Below, in pieces: positions 1-8,944 of a DNA stretch of 64,000 nt (its first letter is position 1; each line of letters starts with the position of its first letter). Under the pieces are notes generated by a model that was not told the DNA's origin, made no database searches, and saw only the letters and a program-made list of their open reading frames with translations. Source of the stretch: Actinoalloteichus fjordicus. Lineage in GTDB: Bacteria > Actinomycetota > Actinomycetes > Mycobacteriales > Pseudonocardiaceae. Location of the stretch: positions 682,001-746,000 of the forward strand of contig NZ_CP016076.1 of assembly GCF_001941625.1 (NCBI RefSeq). The letters are read 5' to 3'. Position numbers and translations under genes: made by a program.

Positions 1-100
1 TGCTGTCGCCTGCTGATCGAGACGCCGGTGTCCGGCTGGCGCGACAGCCCGCCGTGGCGGCAGGCGGGCGGCGACCCGCACACCGGGACAAATTCCAGGA

Positions 101-529
101 TCACTGCTCGTTGATGGTCATGTCGCCCGCAGACTGATACACCCGGCTGTGATCATGGGAGGTGGCGGTCATCGTGACCTGGCCGATCCGTTGTCGGCGG
201 CCTGTCGGAACCAACGGCTGCAGACGCTCGTCGAGGAGCAGGCGCAGTTCCGCCTCGACCGTCGGGTCGTCCCTGATCAACCTGGCGAGCTTGCGCTTCC
301 ACTCGACCGCCAGCTCTGCCATCGTCGCGGCGCCGTCCGAGTCGTTCTGGGGGGCCGCGAGGATCTCGTCTCGGACCTCCACCAGTTCGGCTTCGATGGT
401 CTGCACGTCGGAAGGGCGGAACCGCCGCCACCAGTTGGTGACCTCGTCTACTGCCTGGCGCCACGAGTCGGCGGCCACCGCGTCGACGATGGCGGTGCCC
501 GCAGCGGCGGCGACCGTGACCTGATTCAT
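101..529 (-). CDS. small protein with C-terminal VYQSAGDMTINEQ tail, possible conflict-system accessory
   Basis: A 142-residue protein of unknown function. I start it at ATG 529 because AAGGGG lies about 7 nt upstream; the longer frame reading up to 985 has no sign of coding. The body is helical and acidic, with a Trp-rich patch (NWWRRFRP) near residue 30. The last residues, SRVYQSAGDMTINEQ, resemble a short tail that I recall on many actinobacterial proteins next to NTPase or protease conflict systems; that link is from memory. The following minus-strand gene would lie off the left edge, so its partner is not visible. It is not an enzyme that I can name. Confidence 0.7.
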   Translation of the reverse strand: MNQVTVAAAAGTAIVDAVAADSWRQAVDEVTNWWRRFRPSDVQTIEAELVEVRDEILAAPQNDSDGAATMAELAVEWKRKLARLIRDDPTVEAELRLLLDERLQPLVPTGRRQRIGQVTMTATSHDHSRVYQSAGDMTINEQ

Positions 530-882
530 GTCGTGTCCCCTTCGCCGTGCGGCCGTCCATATCGCGGCGCCTGCCGACTGCGCGGCGGCGGCCTCCCCTG
601 TCGATGTTACGGAGGTGAATCGAGGCAGGGAGCGCGCGAGATCACGCCATCCGGGTGAGAAGTACTCGATTGACAGGCCTGCGGAGCGGGCTCGACCGTT
701 ATCGCGGGCGGGGCGATGCCCGGTGAACGACGCCCCGAGGCGCGCGATCAGCTCCTCCCATCGGCAGGCACCGGATCGCTCTCGGCGATCGTGGGCACCC
801 GATCGCAGGCCTGCGGCATCCCGGCAGGCTAGACCTGCCGGGGCGAGACGTGGCGGGGCGAGACCTTGGCGGAGGGAAGAGT
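530..882. other. intergenic region, no gene seen
   Basis: About 350 bases between two minus-strand genes. Open frames here are long only because the DNA is GC-rich, and none has a ribosome binding site or a recognisable protein. It should contain the promoter of the gene starting at 529. Confidence 0.5.
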
Positions 883-1323
883 TCAGTCCTCCGCAGGAGT
901 CAGCACGAAGACGGGGATCTCTCGCGTGGTCTTCTGCTGGTACTCCGCATAGGGCGGGAACGCATCGACAGCGCGCTTCCACCACACGGCCTTCTCGTCG
1001 CCGGTGACCTCCCTGGCGATGTAGTCCTTCTTGACGGTCAGGTCCTGCAACTCCGCCCTCGGCTCCGAGCGGAGGTTGTAGTACCAGACCGGATGCTTCG
1101 GCGAGCCGCCGAGTGACGCGACCACCGCGTAGGAGCCTTCGTGCTCGACACGCATCAGCGCGTTCTTGCGGAGCCTGCCCGACCTGGCCCCGAGCGTCGT
1201 GAGCACGATGACGGGCAGTCCCTGGAGCGTGGTGCCTTCGGTTCCGCCAGACGATTCATAAAGCTCCACCTGTTCGCGAGTCCGTTCCGACGTGCTGGGT
1301 GCATACTCACCGGTCAATGGCAT
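883..1323 (-). CDS. deazaflavin (F420)-dependent nitroreductase family protein
   Basis: A 146-residue protein of the Ddn-like split-barrel family that binds cofactor F420 and reduces or protects small molecules. Visible family marks are the central [24 protein letters not shown] segment, shortened here to its key [10 protein letters not shown] core, and the [16 protein letters not shown] stretch that closes the barrel. Length is typical for the family. The substrate cannot be told from sequence. It stands alone, without an operon partner. Start ATG 1323 is the first in frame with full barrel coverage. Confidence 0.9.
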   Translation of the reverse strand: MPLTGEYAPSTSERTREQVELYESSGGTEGTTLQGLPVIVLTTLGARSGRLRKNALMRVEHEGSYAVVASLGGSPKHPVWYYNLRSEPRAELQDLTVKKDYIAREVTGDEKAVWWKRAVDAFPPYAEYQQKTTREIPVFVLTPAED

Positions 1324-1686
1324 GTCACTGCCAACTCGTGCTCCGCGGCTCCTATTCCGCCCTCACCCGATCGGGGACAGGTGCGACGGGCCGACGGATT
1401 CGGACCGGCTTTGTCGTCATATGCGTGTGCCGGGTTACTCCGAACGCGCGGGTGACCGCGTGAGTGCATAAGTCGAAATATTGATCGGCACGGCGTCGGT
1501 GATCTCCGCGCTCGGCACCAGACGCGGTGGCCAGAACGCCGCTGGGAGTGGCGGCCTTGCGCTATCGGGTTGTCGTGCCGTCTTCCGGTGTCGTACTCGT
1601 CGGCGTCGCGGCGATCGTGCGCCAGATCCGCTCGGAACGGATGTCTCCGCGCTCGGACCAGACCAAAACGATCCCGAGACGACGAA
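1324..1686. other. intergenic region, no gene seen
   Basis: Roughly 360 bases between the F420-family gene and the tRNA-Arg terminator. Only shadow frames are open. It should hold the promoter of the minus-strand gene starting at 1323. Confidence 0.45.
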
Positions 1687-1714
1687 CGGCGGAGCATCTG
1701 AAGACGCTCCGCCG
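1687..1714 (-). terminator. hairpin downstream of tRNA-Arg
   Basis: A 9-bp perfect stem (CGGCGGAGC / GCTCCGCCG) with a 10-nt loop sits 10 bases past the CCA end of the tRNA. The tract after it on the minus strand is only weakly T-rich, so it may act as a processing or terminator hairpin. Confidence 0.5.
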
Positions 1715-1724
1715 CTGGTCAGCG

Positions 1725-1800
1725 TGGTGGCCCCGGCTGGAATCGAACCAGCGACACCCGCTTTAGGAGAGCGGTGCTCTATCCCCTGAGCTACGAGGCC
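1725..1800 (-). tRNA. tRNA-Arg (anticodon CCU)
   Basis: A full 76-nt cloverleaf on the minus strand: acceptor GGCCTCG paired to CGGGGCC, D arm GCTCAGGGG, anticodon loop CTCCTAA within a CCGCT/AGCGG stem, T loop GGTTCGATTCC and an encoded CCA. The anticodon CCT reads AGG, a rare codon in such GC-rich genomes. Confidence 0.97.
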
Positions 1801-2078
1801 GTGTCGTGCGGTGGTCGTGGCGGGTTCCGAACCCCCGTCACGTCCCTCATCATCCTAGCGGCCCGCAGTCGAGGCGAGGAACCCGGTTGCCGACACCGAC
1901 CCACGGTCGGGTCTCGATGCGGCGGTACTGCCGTGGTTCGGCGGAGCGCGACGTAGTCCCGCCCCCTCCTCGGCGGTGAGCATGGTGTGGCGGGCCCGCC
2001 GAGGGGACGTCGTGGACCAGATGATCGGCTCGCTGCAGGCCGCACCGAGGCATGAGCGGGCGGGAACGGCGGCGCGAG

Positions 2079-3605
2079 TCAGCGCGTGGTGAGGGTGCTC
2101 GCGGCCCTGGTGTTCAGCTCGTCGCCTGTGGAGGGCTGGACCTCCACGCGATTGCGGCCCTGCCGCTTGGCGCGGTAGAGCGCATTGTCCGCTGCGGTGA
2201 AGAGCTGATCGAGTTGTGCGGGTCCGGCCGCGACGCCGATGCTGACCGTGGGCGGCCTGGTCGTCTTGCCGAGCACGAGGCGCCAGTCGTGGCCGTGGAC
2301 GGCGGCCCGGATGCGTTCGGCGACGGTGGGGCCCGCCTCGGTCCGCTCGTCGCTCACATCGACGAGCAGGATGACGAACTCGTCGCCTGCCCAGCGCGCG
2401 ACCAGGTCGTCGGCGCGGCACTCCCGACGCAGGAGTTGCGCGATCTCGCGGAGGGCGGCGTCGCCTGCCGCATGACCCGCGTCGTCGTTGACGTCCTTGA
2501 ACCAGTCGACGTCGACGAGCACCAGCCAGGGCACCCGTCCTCGGGAGGCCGTGCGCTTGATCAGGTGTGGTGCGGTGCGCTCCAGCCCGAGCCGGTTCAC
2601 CAGCCCGGTCAGCGGGTCGCGCGCCGCAGCCTCCTGCGCAGCGACGGCGACCCGTTGGGCCTGGACCGCCAGCCTGCGCTGCTCCAACGCCTGTCCTAAC
2701 GCCTCCTGGAGCGTGTCGAGGATCTTGCCGCCCGCTGCCATGCCCCGCCGGAGTGCCTCGGCCTCGCCGACGTGGTCGCCGAGATCGGCGCAGATGTCGG
2801 CCAGGTCCTGGGTGACGCGGCGCAGCATGATCGTGTCGCCGACTCGGTCGGCCTCGGCGACCGCACGGCTGGCCAGGGTTCGTGCTGCGGGCAGCGCACC
2901 CTGGGTGCGGCGAACACCGGAGAGGACCCAGTTGGCGACGGCCAGGCCCCATCGGTCTTCCGCGATCTCGTTGAGGTGCAGGGCCCGCTGCGCCAATTCC
3001 TCCGCTTCGGCCAGCTCGCCGAGTCCGGCCAGCGACCTGCTGTACGCCGCTAGCAGCGCTCGGTGCAGGAAGCCGTTTCCGACCAGGGACAAGGCCTCGT
3101 CGAGCATGCCTCGAGCCTCGGCGAAGATCCGTTTCGCGTCGTCGGCAGGTGCCTCGGCGGCGCGCATGTTCAAGGTGCCGCCGAGCCGTTGCATGCAGTG
3201 CGCCAGGGTCTCGGCGTGGCCTGCGCGGCGGGCCAGTTCGACCGAGACCCGCATCATGTCCAGTGCGGCACGGCGGTGCCCGATGCTCTCCACGAGATAG
3301 CCGAGCATTCCGATGGTCTGGGCGGCGGCAGTGCCCTCCGGGCGCTCTGCGTCCAACTCCACCCAGGCCTCGGCCGCGAGTTCGAGCGCCAGTGGGATCC
3401 GGCTGAGTCGGAAGGCGACCACGGCCCGATGCACCAGCACGGTGGCGCGTCGCCAGCGATCATCCTCGCCTGGTGGCATTCCGGAGACGACCTCGTCGAA
3501 GAGGGCGTTCGCCTCCAGTACGCGTCCGGACTCCAGCAGCAGTCGCACCTCGCGGTCCTGCTGCGGAAGGTGTTCCGCCAGGGGCGAATCGTTGCGATCA
3601 ACCAC
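2079..3605 (-). CDS. TPR-containing diguanylate cyclase (GGDEF)
   Basis: A 508-residue protein that should make cyclic di-GMP from two GTP. Residues 20-310 form helical TPR-like repeats. The GGDEF domain begins at RDPLTGLVNR near residue 330. The metal-binding VDVDWFK motif lies at about 364-370 and the active-site loop is RWAGDEF at 404-410. AGDEF is a tolerated variant of GGDEF, so activity is likely but unproven. No membrane segment or EAL domain is seen, so it is probably a cytosolic sensor fed through its TPRs. GTG start at 3605. It is monocistronic. Confidence 0.9.
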   Translation of the reverse strand: MVDRNDSPLAEHLPQQDREVRLLLESGRVLEANALFDEVVSGMPPGEDDRWRRATVLVHRAVVAFRLSRIPLALELAAEAWVELDAERPEGTAAAQTIGMLGYLVESIGHRRAALDMMRVSVELARRAGHAETLAHCMQRLGGTLNMRAAEAPADDAKRIFAEARGMLDEALSLVGNGFLHRALLAAYSRSLAGLGELAEAEELAQRALHLNEIAEDRWGLAVANWVLSGVRRTQGALPAARTLASRAVAEADRVGDTIMLRRVTQDLADICADLGDHVGEAEALRRGMAAGGKILDTLQEALGQALEQRRLAVQAQRVAVAAQEAAARDPLTGLVNRLGLERTAPHLIKRTASRGRVPWLVLVDVDWFKDVNDDAGHAAGDAALREIAQLLRRECRADDLVARWAGDEFVILLVDVSDERTEAGPTVAERIRAAVHGHDWRLVLGKTTRPPTVSIGVAAGPAQLDQLFTAADNALYRAKRQGRNRVEVQPSTGDELNTRAASTLTTR

Positions 3606-4146
3606 GGACTTGACATCTCCTGCCAGCCTGCCTGATCGGCATGGGCCATGCTTGCTGCGGTTTGGGACAGGCTACCCGGATGGGCGACCCGCCGTATGCG
3701 GTGCCGTCCTTTTCGACTGCCATGCCCGTCTTGCGGTTCCAACCAGCCTGTGCTTTGTGTCGTAATGGCGAAGTTTCTTCGCGTCGACTCGGTGCCCGAG
3801 GGCACTACCAGCGCAGTTCAGGTCTCCGGTGTGTCGATGTTCGGCCGTCCAGGGGCAGTCTCGGCAGCGGATCGGGTACTGGCGAGCGGCTGGGGCGCCG
3901 CTGTTCCGCCCGCTTTTGCAATGGAGAGCAGTTGCTCAGCGCCATCTAGGTATACCGCTGATAGGGTGAATCACTAGACCGAAGGTGTAGGTTTGAACTC
4001 GCTTTGCTTACGCCACGCTGTAGGAAACTTTCAGGTTGATCAATTCGAGTTGAGAGTGCATCCCGAGATCGGGGGAGTTCGCACGGCGCCGGTCCGCCTG
4101 TGGCGACTGTTACATTCGCTCGCCAAGCCGACCGTGGAGTGGCCTC
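3606..4146. other. long intergenic region, no gene seen
   Basis: About 540 bases between divergent genes. The right part (about 3940-4060) is clearly less GC-rich than its surroundings. It contains short A/T-rich stretches suited to promoters for the cyclase gene and the EthD-like gene. No convincing small ORF was found. Confidence 0.45.
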
Positions 4147-4479
4147 ATGATCAAGTACATCGCGCTGTACCGGAGACCGACCGACGGCGGTTTCGATGAT
4201 CGCTACTTCGCCGAGCACCTTCCGCTGGTGGCCAGGACTCCCGGCCTGCTGCGGACCGAGGTCGCGAGGATCGACCGGGTGCACCTGGCAGGGTTCCTCG
4301 GCGACGTCGAGCCCTACCTGATCGCCGAGATGTTCTTCGCCTCCGTCGACGAGATGCGGGCCGCCTTACGGTCGCCGGAATGGCGTCGCGCAGGCGAGAA
4401 CCTCGCCGAGATCGGTGGCATCGAGCTTGTGACGATGTTCTCCGCCGAGGTCCTCACCGAGCCTGCTCGCGAATCCTGA
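4147..4479 (+). CDS. EthD-like dimeric alpha-beta barrel protein
   Basis: A 110-residue protein opening with MIKYIALYRRPTDG and containing DRYFAEHLPLVARTPGL, the arrangement seen in EthD-family ferredoxin-like barrels. The H-x-P pattern near residue 24 and the edge strand LIAEMFFAS fit the family. EthD-like proteins assist degradation pathways or act as small dimeric enzymes, but no partner oxidoreductase is adjacent, so the role is unknown. ATG start at 4147. The next gene begins within about 200 bases on the same strand. Confidence 0.82.
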   Translation: MIKYIALYRRPTDGGFDDRYFAEHLPLVARTPGLLRTEVARIDRVHLAGFLGDVEPYLIAEMFFASVDEMRAALRSPEWRRAGENLAEIGGIELVTMFSAEVLTEPARES

Positions 4480-4559
4480 CCCGTCGCGCCGTCGACCGGC
4501 TTCCGCGCACGGCTCCCTGATCAACCGCCGCCGGCGGCGGTCGCGGTCCGGCGCCCGGT

Positions 4560-5267
4560 GTGGTCGAGGACGTGGCCGCAGGTCGGGCGGCACGGCCGAG
4601 AATCGGCAGCAGCGGGCTGTTCTGCCGCACCGCGCGCCGATCCGTACGCTCCGATTCCGTGCTTCTCGTGTTGGAGTTCCTCGGCGTCGCGGCCTTCGCC
4701 GTGTCGGGGGCCTTGGCGGCGGTGCGAGCCAGACTCGACCTGTTCGGCGTCGTGGTGCTGGGCATGGTGACGGCACTCGGCGGCGGTGTCATCCGAGACC
4801 TGATGCTGGACGTGCATCCGCCCACGACGCTCCAGGACTGGCGCTACCTGCTCGTCTCCGGCGCCGCCGGGCTGCTGGCATTCCAGTTCCACCCGCAGCT
4901 CGCCCGGCTGCGACGCGCGGTACTGCTGGCCGATGCGGTCGGACTCGGACTGTTCGTCACCTCGGGCACGGCGACCGCGCTCGCACTGGGCGCTCCGGTC
5001 TACACCTCCTGCCTGATCGGCCTCATCACCGGGATCGGCGGCGGAATCCTGCGTGATCTGCTGCTTCGCGAGGTTCCGCTGGTGCTGCGCCGGGAGATCT
5101 ACGCGGTGGCCGCACTGGTCGGCACCGTCGTCGTGGGGGCGGGTGAGATGCTCGGCCTGCCTGCCGGGCCGGTCGCCCTGATCGGCTCGACGCTGGTGGT
5201 CGGGCTTCGGGTCCTCGCGCTCTGGCGACGGTGGAACGCCCCGTTGCCGAAGGACCCCACGCACTGA
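4560..5267 (+). CDS. TRIC-type (UPF0126) membrane protein, putative cation channel
   Basis: A polytopic membrane protein with two halves, each carrying a GGG-x-x-RD signature (LGGGVIRDLML and IGGGILRDLLL). That is the internal repeat of the bacterial TRIC/YadS family, which forms trimeric K+-permeable channels. Seven hydrophobic segments are readable. The GTG at 4560 gives 235 residues. An in-frame GTG at 4659 gives about 202, closer to the family's usual length, and starts right at the first membrane helix (LLVLEFLGVAAFAVSGAL). Neither start has a strong ribosome site, so the first 33 residues are doubtful. Confidence 0.88.
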   Translation: MVEDVAAGRAARPRIGSSGLFCRTARRSVRSDSVLLVLEFLGVAAFAVSGALAAVRARLDLFGVVVLGMVTALGGGVIRDLMLDVHPPTTLQDWRYLLVSGAAGLLAFQFHPQLARLRRAVLLADAVGLGLFVTSGTATALALGAPVYTSCLIGLITGIGGGILRDLLLREVPLVLRREIYAVAALVGTVVVGAGEMLGLPAGPVALIGSTLVVGLRVLALWRRWNAPLPKDPTH

Positions 5268-5368
5268 CGGTGTCTGCACCACCGACCGTGCCTGACCTCG
5301 CAGGTCTGCTGTCGGACCGTGCCCGTCGTTGATCCGCCCGCAGCGGTCGACACGGATCGTCGGCGCGT

Positions 5369-5385
5369 TCTCAGGTCGCTCTCAG
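5369..5385. promoter_or_regulatory. MprA-type box: TCTCAG direct repeat before mprA
   Basis: Two copies of TCTCAG start at 5369 and 5380, an 11-bp period (one helical turn), ending 22 bases before the mprA ATG. The same repeat with the same spacing lies before htrA. Mycobacterial MprA binds loosely conserved direct repeats of this kind, so autoregulation is inferred. Confidence 0.65.
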
Positions 5386-5407
5386 GGCGAGAGGTGACAC
5401 TGGCGAC

Positions 5408-6106
5408 ATGCGCATCCTCGTGGTCGACGACGACCGTGCCGTACGCGAGTCGCTGCGACGGTCTCTGCAGTTCAACGGTTATCAGGTCGAGCTTGCCGCT
5501 GACGGCCGACAGGCCTTGGACGCCGTGACCGGGGAGCGACCCGACGCGATGGTCCTCGACGTGATGATGCCGCGTCTCGACGGCCTCGAAGTCTGCCGAC
5601 GACTCCGAGGGACCGGCGACGACCTGCCGATCCTGGTGCTGACGGCCCGCGACGCGGTGTCGGATCGCGTGGCGGGTCTCGACGCGGGGGCCGACGACTA
5701 CCTGCCCAAGCCCTTCGCCTTGGAGGAACTGCTGGCTCGGCTGCGGGCCCTGCTGCGCCGGGCCACGCCGGACCCCGACGACGGACAGGGCGACCTGCCG
5801 CCGCCGTTGTGCTTCGCGGATCTGTCGCTCGACGTCAGCACGCGAGAGGTGCGGCGGGGCGAGCGATCGATCAGTCTGACCCGGACCGAGTTCTCCCTCC
5901 TCGAACTGCTGCTGGCCCACCCGAGACAGGTGCTGACTCGCAGCCGCATCCTGGAAGAGGTGTGGGGATACGACTTTCCGACCTCGGGGAACGCGCTGGA
6001 GGTCTACATCGGGTACCTGCGGCGCAAGACCGAGGGAGCGGGGGAGTCCCGGCTGATCCATACGGTTCGCGGCGTCGGCTATGTGCTCCGGGAGACGGCT
6101 CCGTGA
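5408..6106 (+). CDS. mprA: OmpR-family response regulator MprA
   Basis: A 232-residue response regulator. The receiver domain has the acidic pair at residues 7-9, phospho-acceptor Asp51 (LDVMMPR) and Lys101 (LPKPF). The C-terminal winged helix has [14 protein letters not shown] and ends GVGYVLRE. It is paired with mprB through an overlapping start, and gene order (mprAB, later pepD/htrA, moaB, mscL) matches the mycobacterial MprAB envelope-stress locus. It should bind the TCTCAG repeats before itself and before htrA. ATG 5408 has GAGAGG upstream at slightly long spacing. Confidence 0.95.
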   Translation: MRILVVDDDRAVRESLRRSLQFNGYQVELAADGRQALDAVTGERPDAMVLDVMMPRLDGLEVCRRLRGTGDDLPILVLTARDAVSDRVAGLDAGADDYLPKPFALEELLARLRALLRRATPDPDDGQGDLPPPLCFADLSLDVSTREVRRGERSISLTRTEFSLLELLLAHPRQVLTRSRILEEVWGYDFPTSGNALEVYIGYLRRKTEGAGESRLIHTVRGVGYVLRETAP

Positions 6107-7518
6107 CGGTCGGATTCGCCGACGAGGAGCACAACCGATCGCCCAGCAGACTGGAGAGCTGGCGACAGCGAGTCGCGCTGCGGACCAGGGTCACCCTGCT
6201 CGCCGCGATCTGTGTCGGCGGCGCGGTGGCGCTGACCTCGCTCGGCGCCTACGTGACGGTGTACAACAGCCTCTACGACCAGCTCGACGCGAGCCTGTTC
6301 GAGCGGGCTACCCAGGCGGTGGAGGGTCCTCGCGTCGCGAACGCCCGGCTCGAGTCCGCACCCGCCGCGTTGTTCGCCGCCGCGGATGTGCGGATCGCCC
6401 AGGTCTACGAGAGTGGCGACGTCGTCTTCGGCGGGGACAAGGAGCCGCCGGTCGGGCCGAACGAGCTGGCGGTCGCCCAGGGCAAGCTGTCGCACTCGCT
6501 GCGTACCGACGTCGCCTCCGACTGCCGAGTGATCACGCTGCCCATCCAGCCGGGTGCGAGCCTGGTGGTGGCGCAGCCCTTGGACGACATCAAGGCCACT
6601 CTCAGCAGGTTGACTCTCGTGCTCGCGGTGGCGGGCGGGCTCGGGGTCGGTGTCGCCGCGGCTGCGGGCACGGCGGTGGCCAGGACCGCGCTGCGTCCCG
6701 TAAGCAGGCTGACCGCCGCGACCGAGCGGATCGCCCGCACCGGCGACCTGCGGCCGATCACCGTCTCCGGGGACGACGAACTCGCCCGGTTGACGACCAG
6801 CTTCAACTCGATGCTCGGCGTGCTCACCGAGTCGCAGGAACGGCAGCGCAGGCTGGTGGCCGATGCAGGCCACGAATTGCGGACTCCGCTGACGTCCCTG
6901 CGCACCAACATCGAGCTCCTGCTGGCCTCGAACCGTCCGAACGCGCCGGAACTCGCCGAGCAGGATCGCGAGGAGATCTACGACGACGTGCGTGCCCAGA
7001 TCAACGAGCTGTCGACCCTGGTGGGCGACCTGGTCGAGCTGGCGAGGGAGGACGCCCCGCAGATCGTGCACGAACCGGTCGACCTGGTCGAGGTGATCGA
7101 ACGGGCGGTCGACCGGGCGCGGCGCCGTGCGCCGGACATCGAGTTCGAGGTCTCGCTGACCCCCTGGCTGCTGCTCGGGGACGCGAACGCGCTGGAACGG
7201 GCGGTGCTGAACCTGCTGGACAACGCGGCGAAATGGAGTCCGACGGACGGGGTGGTGCGGGTGACGCTCGCCGAGGAGATGGTCGGCGGGGTCGCGCTGG
7301 CCGTCGCCGACGAGGGGCCGGGCATCGCGGAGGCCGACCTGCCGCACGTGTTCGAGAGGTTCTATCGTTCCTCCGAGGCCCGGACTCTGCCCGGTTCCGG
7401 CCTCGGGCTGGCGATCGTCAAGCAGGCCGCCGAGCGACACGGCGGCAGCGCATCGGTGGGGACGGCGCCGCATGGTGGTGCCCTCTTCACGCTTCGGCTG
7501 CCCGGCCGCGCCGGTTGA
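6103..7518 (+). CDS. mprB: sensor histidine kinase MprB
   Basis: A 471-residue membrane kinase starting at GTG 6103, which overlaps the mprA stop (GTGA), so translation is coupled. TM1 spans about 28-52 and TM2 about 168-190, with an extracytoplasmic sensor between them. A HAMP region follows, then the phospho-acceptor H257 in [16 protein letters not shown]. The ATP domain shows [17 protein letters not shown] and [11 protein letters not shown]. It should phosphorylate MprA in response to cell-envelope stress. The open frame continues upstream inside mprA, but those codons are shadow. Confidence 0.95.
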   Translation: MTVGFADEEHNRSPSRLESWRQRVALRTRVTLLAAICVGGAVALTSLGAYVTVYNSLYDQLDASLFERATQAVEGPRVANARLESAPAALFAAADVRIAQVYESGDVVFGGDKEPPVGPNELAVAQGKLSHSLRTDVASDCRVITLPIQPGASLVVAQPLDDIKATLSRLTLVLAVAGGLGVGVAAAAGTAVARTALRPVSRLTAATERIARTGDLRPITVSGDDELARLTTSFNSMLGVLTESQERQRRLVADAGHELRTPLTSLRTNIELLLASNRPNAPELAEQDREEIYDDVRAQINELSTLVGDLVELAREDAPQIVHEPVDLVEVIERAVDRARRRAPDIEFEVSLTPWLLLGDANALERAVLNLLDNAAKWSPTDGVVRVTLAEEMVGGVALAVADEGPGIAEADLPHVFERFYRSSEARTLPGSGLGLAIVKQAAERHGGSASVGTAPHGGALFTLRLPGRAG

Positions 7519-7585
7519 CCGGGCAGGATGACAGCCTCCTACGATCCGTCCAGGGGTCAGCAAGTGCTTTCACGGAGGTGACCAG

Positions 7586-8683
7586 GTGCGCCGGACCAGT
7601 GCCCGCATGGCGGACGGTCGGGAGATCATCTACTTCGACGAGGATGACGCCGCACCGACGCGGACCGCCGTCGACGCGCGTGAGCTGCCCGCGCGAGATC
7701 CGCGCCCCGAAATGAGGTGCGACCCGTTCACCGGCGAGTGGGTGGGGATCGCCGCCCATCGCCAGTCCAGGACGTACAAGCCGCCCGCAGACGCCTGCCC
7801 GTTGTGCCCGAGCGCGCCCGGCAGGCCCGCCTCGGAGATCCCCGAGTCCGACTACGACGTCGTCGTGTTCGAGAACCGGTTCCCGTCGTTCGCCCAAGAC
7901 CTGCCGGAGACGTCGTCGGTGGTGCTCCAACGTGACGGCGAGCCGCTGGTCACCTCGTTCCCTGCCACCGGCCGCTGCGAGGTGGTGTGTTTCACCTCCG
8001 ACCACACGACCTCCTTCGGGCAGCTCCCGGCCAGTCGCGTGCGGACCGTCGTCGACGCCTGGGCGGATCGGACCGCCGCCTTGAGCGAGATGCCCGGCGT
8101 CGAACAGGTCTACTGCTTCGAGAACCGCGGCGAGGAGATCGGCGTCACGCTGCATCATCCGCACGGCCAGATCTACGGATACCCCTTCGTCACGCCCAGG
8201 ACGGCGCGCCACCTGGAGATGGCCGGGCCCTATCTCATCGAGCACGGCAGACATCTGGTCGGCGACATCCTGGCCGCCGAACGGGCCGCCGGGACTCGGG
8301 TGATCCACTCCGGCGAGCACTGGACCGCCTTCGTCCCGCCTGCGGCCCGGTGGCCGGTGGAGGTCCAGCTCATCCCGCATCGGCCGGTGCCGGACCTGCC
8401 CGCACTCTCCGCCGACGAACGCGACGAGTTCGCCGAGGTCTATCTCGACGTCCTGGGCAGGCTGGATCGGCTCTACGACCGGCCGCTGCCCTACATCGCG
8501 GGCTGGCATCAGGCACCCGTGCGCACCGATCGGGAGTTCTCCTGGTTGCGAATGGAGCTGTTCTCGATTCTTCGGGGCCCGGACCGGCTGAAGTATCTGG
8601 CAGGCTCCGAATCCGGCATGGGCGTCTGGATCGGGGACGCGACGCCGGAACAGACGGCACAGCGACTGCGCGACTTGGGCTGA
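7586..8683 (+). CDS. galT: galactose-1-phosphate uridylyltransferase
   Basis: A 365-residue Leloir-pathway enzyme that swaps UMP between UDP-glucose and galactose-1-phosphate. The active-site signature HHPHGQIY, with the nucleophilic histidine of H-P-H-G-Q, is present. A CPLC pair near residue 70 and a second His-rich strand (QLIPHRPVPDLP) complete the metal and substrate sites. It starts at GTG 7586 with GGAGGTG upstream. It sits between mprB and htrA, which are neighbours in mycobacteria. No galK or galE lies beside it, although galU is 7 kb downstream. Confidence 0.95.
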   Translation: MRRTSARMADGREIIYFDEDDAAPTRTAVDARELPARDPRPEMRCDPFTGEWVGIAAHRQSRTYKPPADACPLCPSAPGRPASEIPESDYDVVVFENRFPSFAQDLPETSSVVLQRDGEPLVTSFPATGRCEVVCFTSDHTTSFGQLPASRVRTVVDAWADRTAALSEMPGVEQVYCFENRGEEIGVTLHHPHGQIYGYPFVTPRTARHLEMAGPYLIEHGRHLVGDILAAERAAGTRVIHSGEHWTAFVPPAARWPVEVQLIPHRPVPDLPALSADERDEFAEVYLDVLGRLDRLYDRPLPYIAGWHQAPVRTDREFSWLRMELFSILRGPDRLKYLAGSESGMGVWIGDATPEQTAQRLRDLG

Positions 8684-8905
8684 GCGTAGTCGGCGTGGTC
8701 GGCGTGGTCGGCGGACGGAACGGCGTTCGACGGCCACGTCGATTCGACGCCACGACGACGTCCGGCCGTGGTCTGGGGCGACCGATCGATTGTCGCCGCA
8801 GGTGACGACGGCGTTCATTCACCTTCGTACGGGTGACGCCCGATCAGGGCAGTGCGGCGGCTGGTTTTTCACGAGCGTGCGAACAGTGGGAAAACCAAAG
8901 GATGA

Positions 8906-8922
8906 TCTCAGGCCGTTCTCAG
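8906..8922. promoter_or_regulatory. MprA-type box: TCTCAG direct repeat before htrA
   Basis: TCTCAG at 8906 and again at 8917, the same 11-bp period as the box before mprA. It ends 22 bases before the preferred htrA start, the same distance as at mprA. This equal placement argues for one shared regulator. Confidence 0.65.
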
Positions 8923-8944
8923 CCTTTCGGTGCACAGTGGGCTC

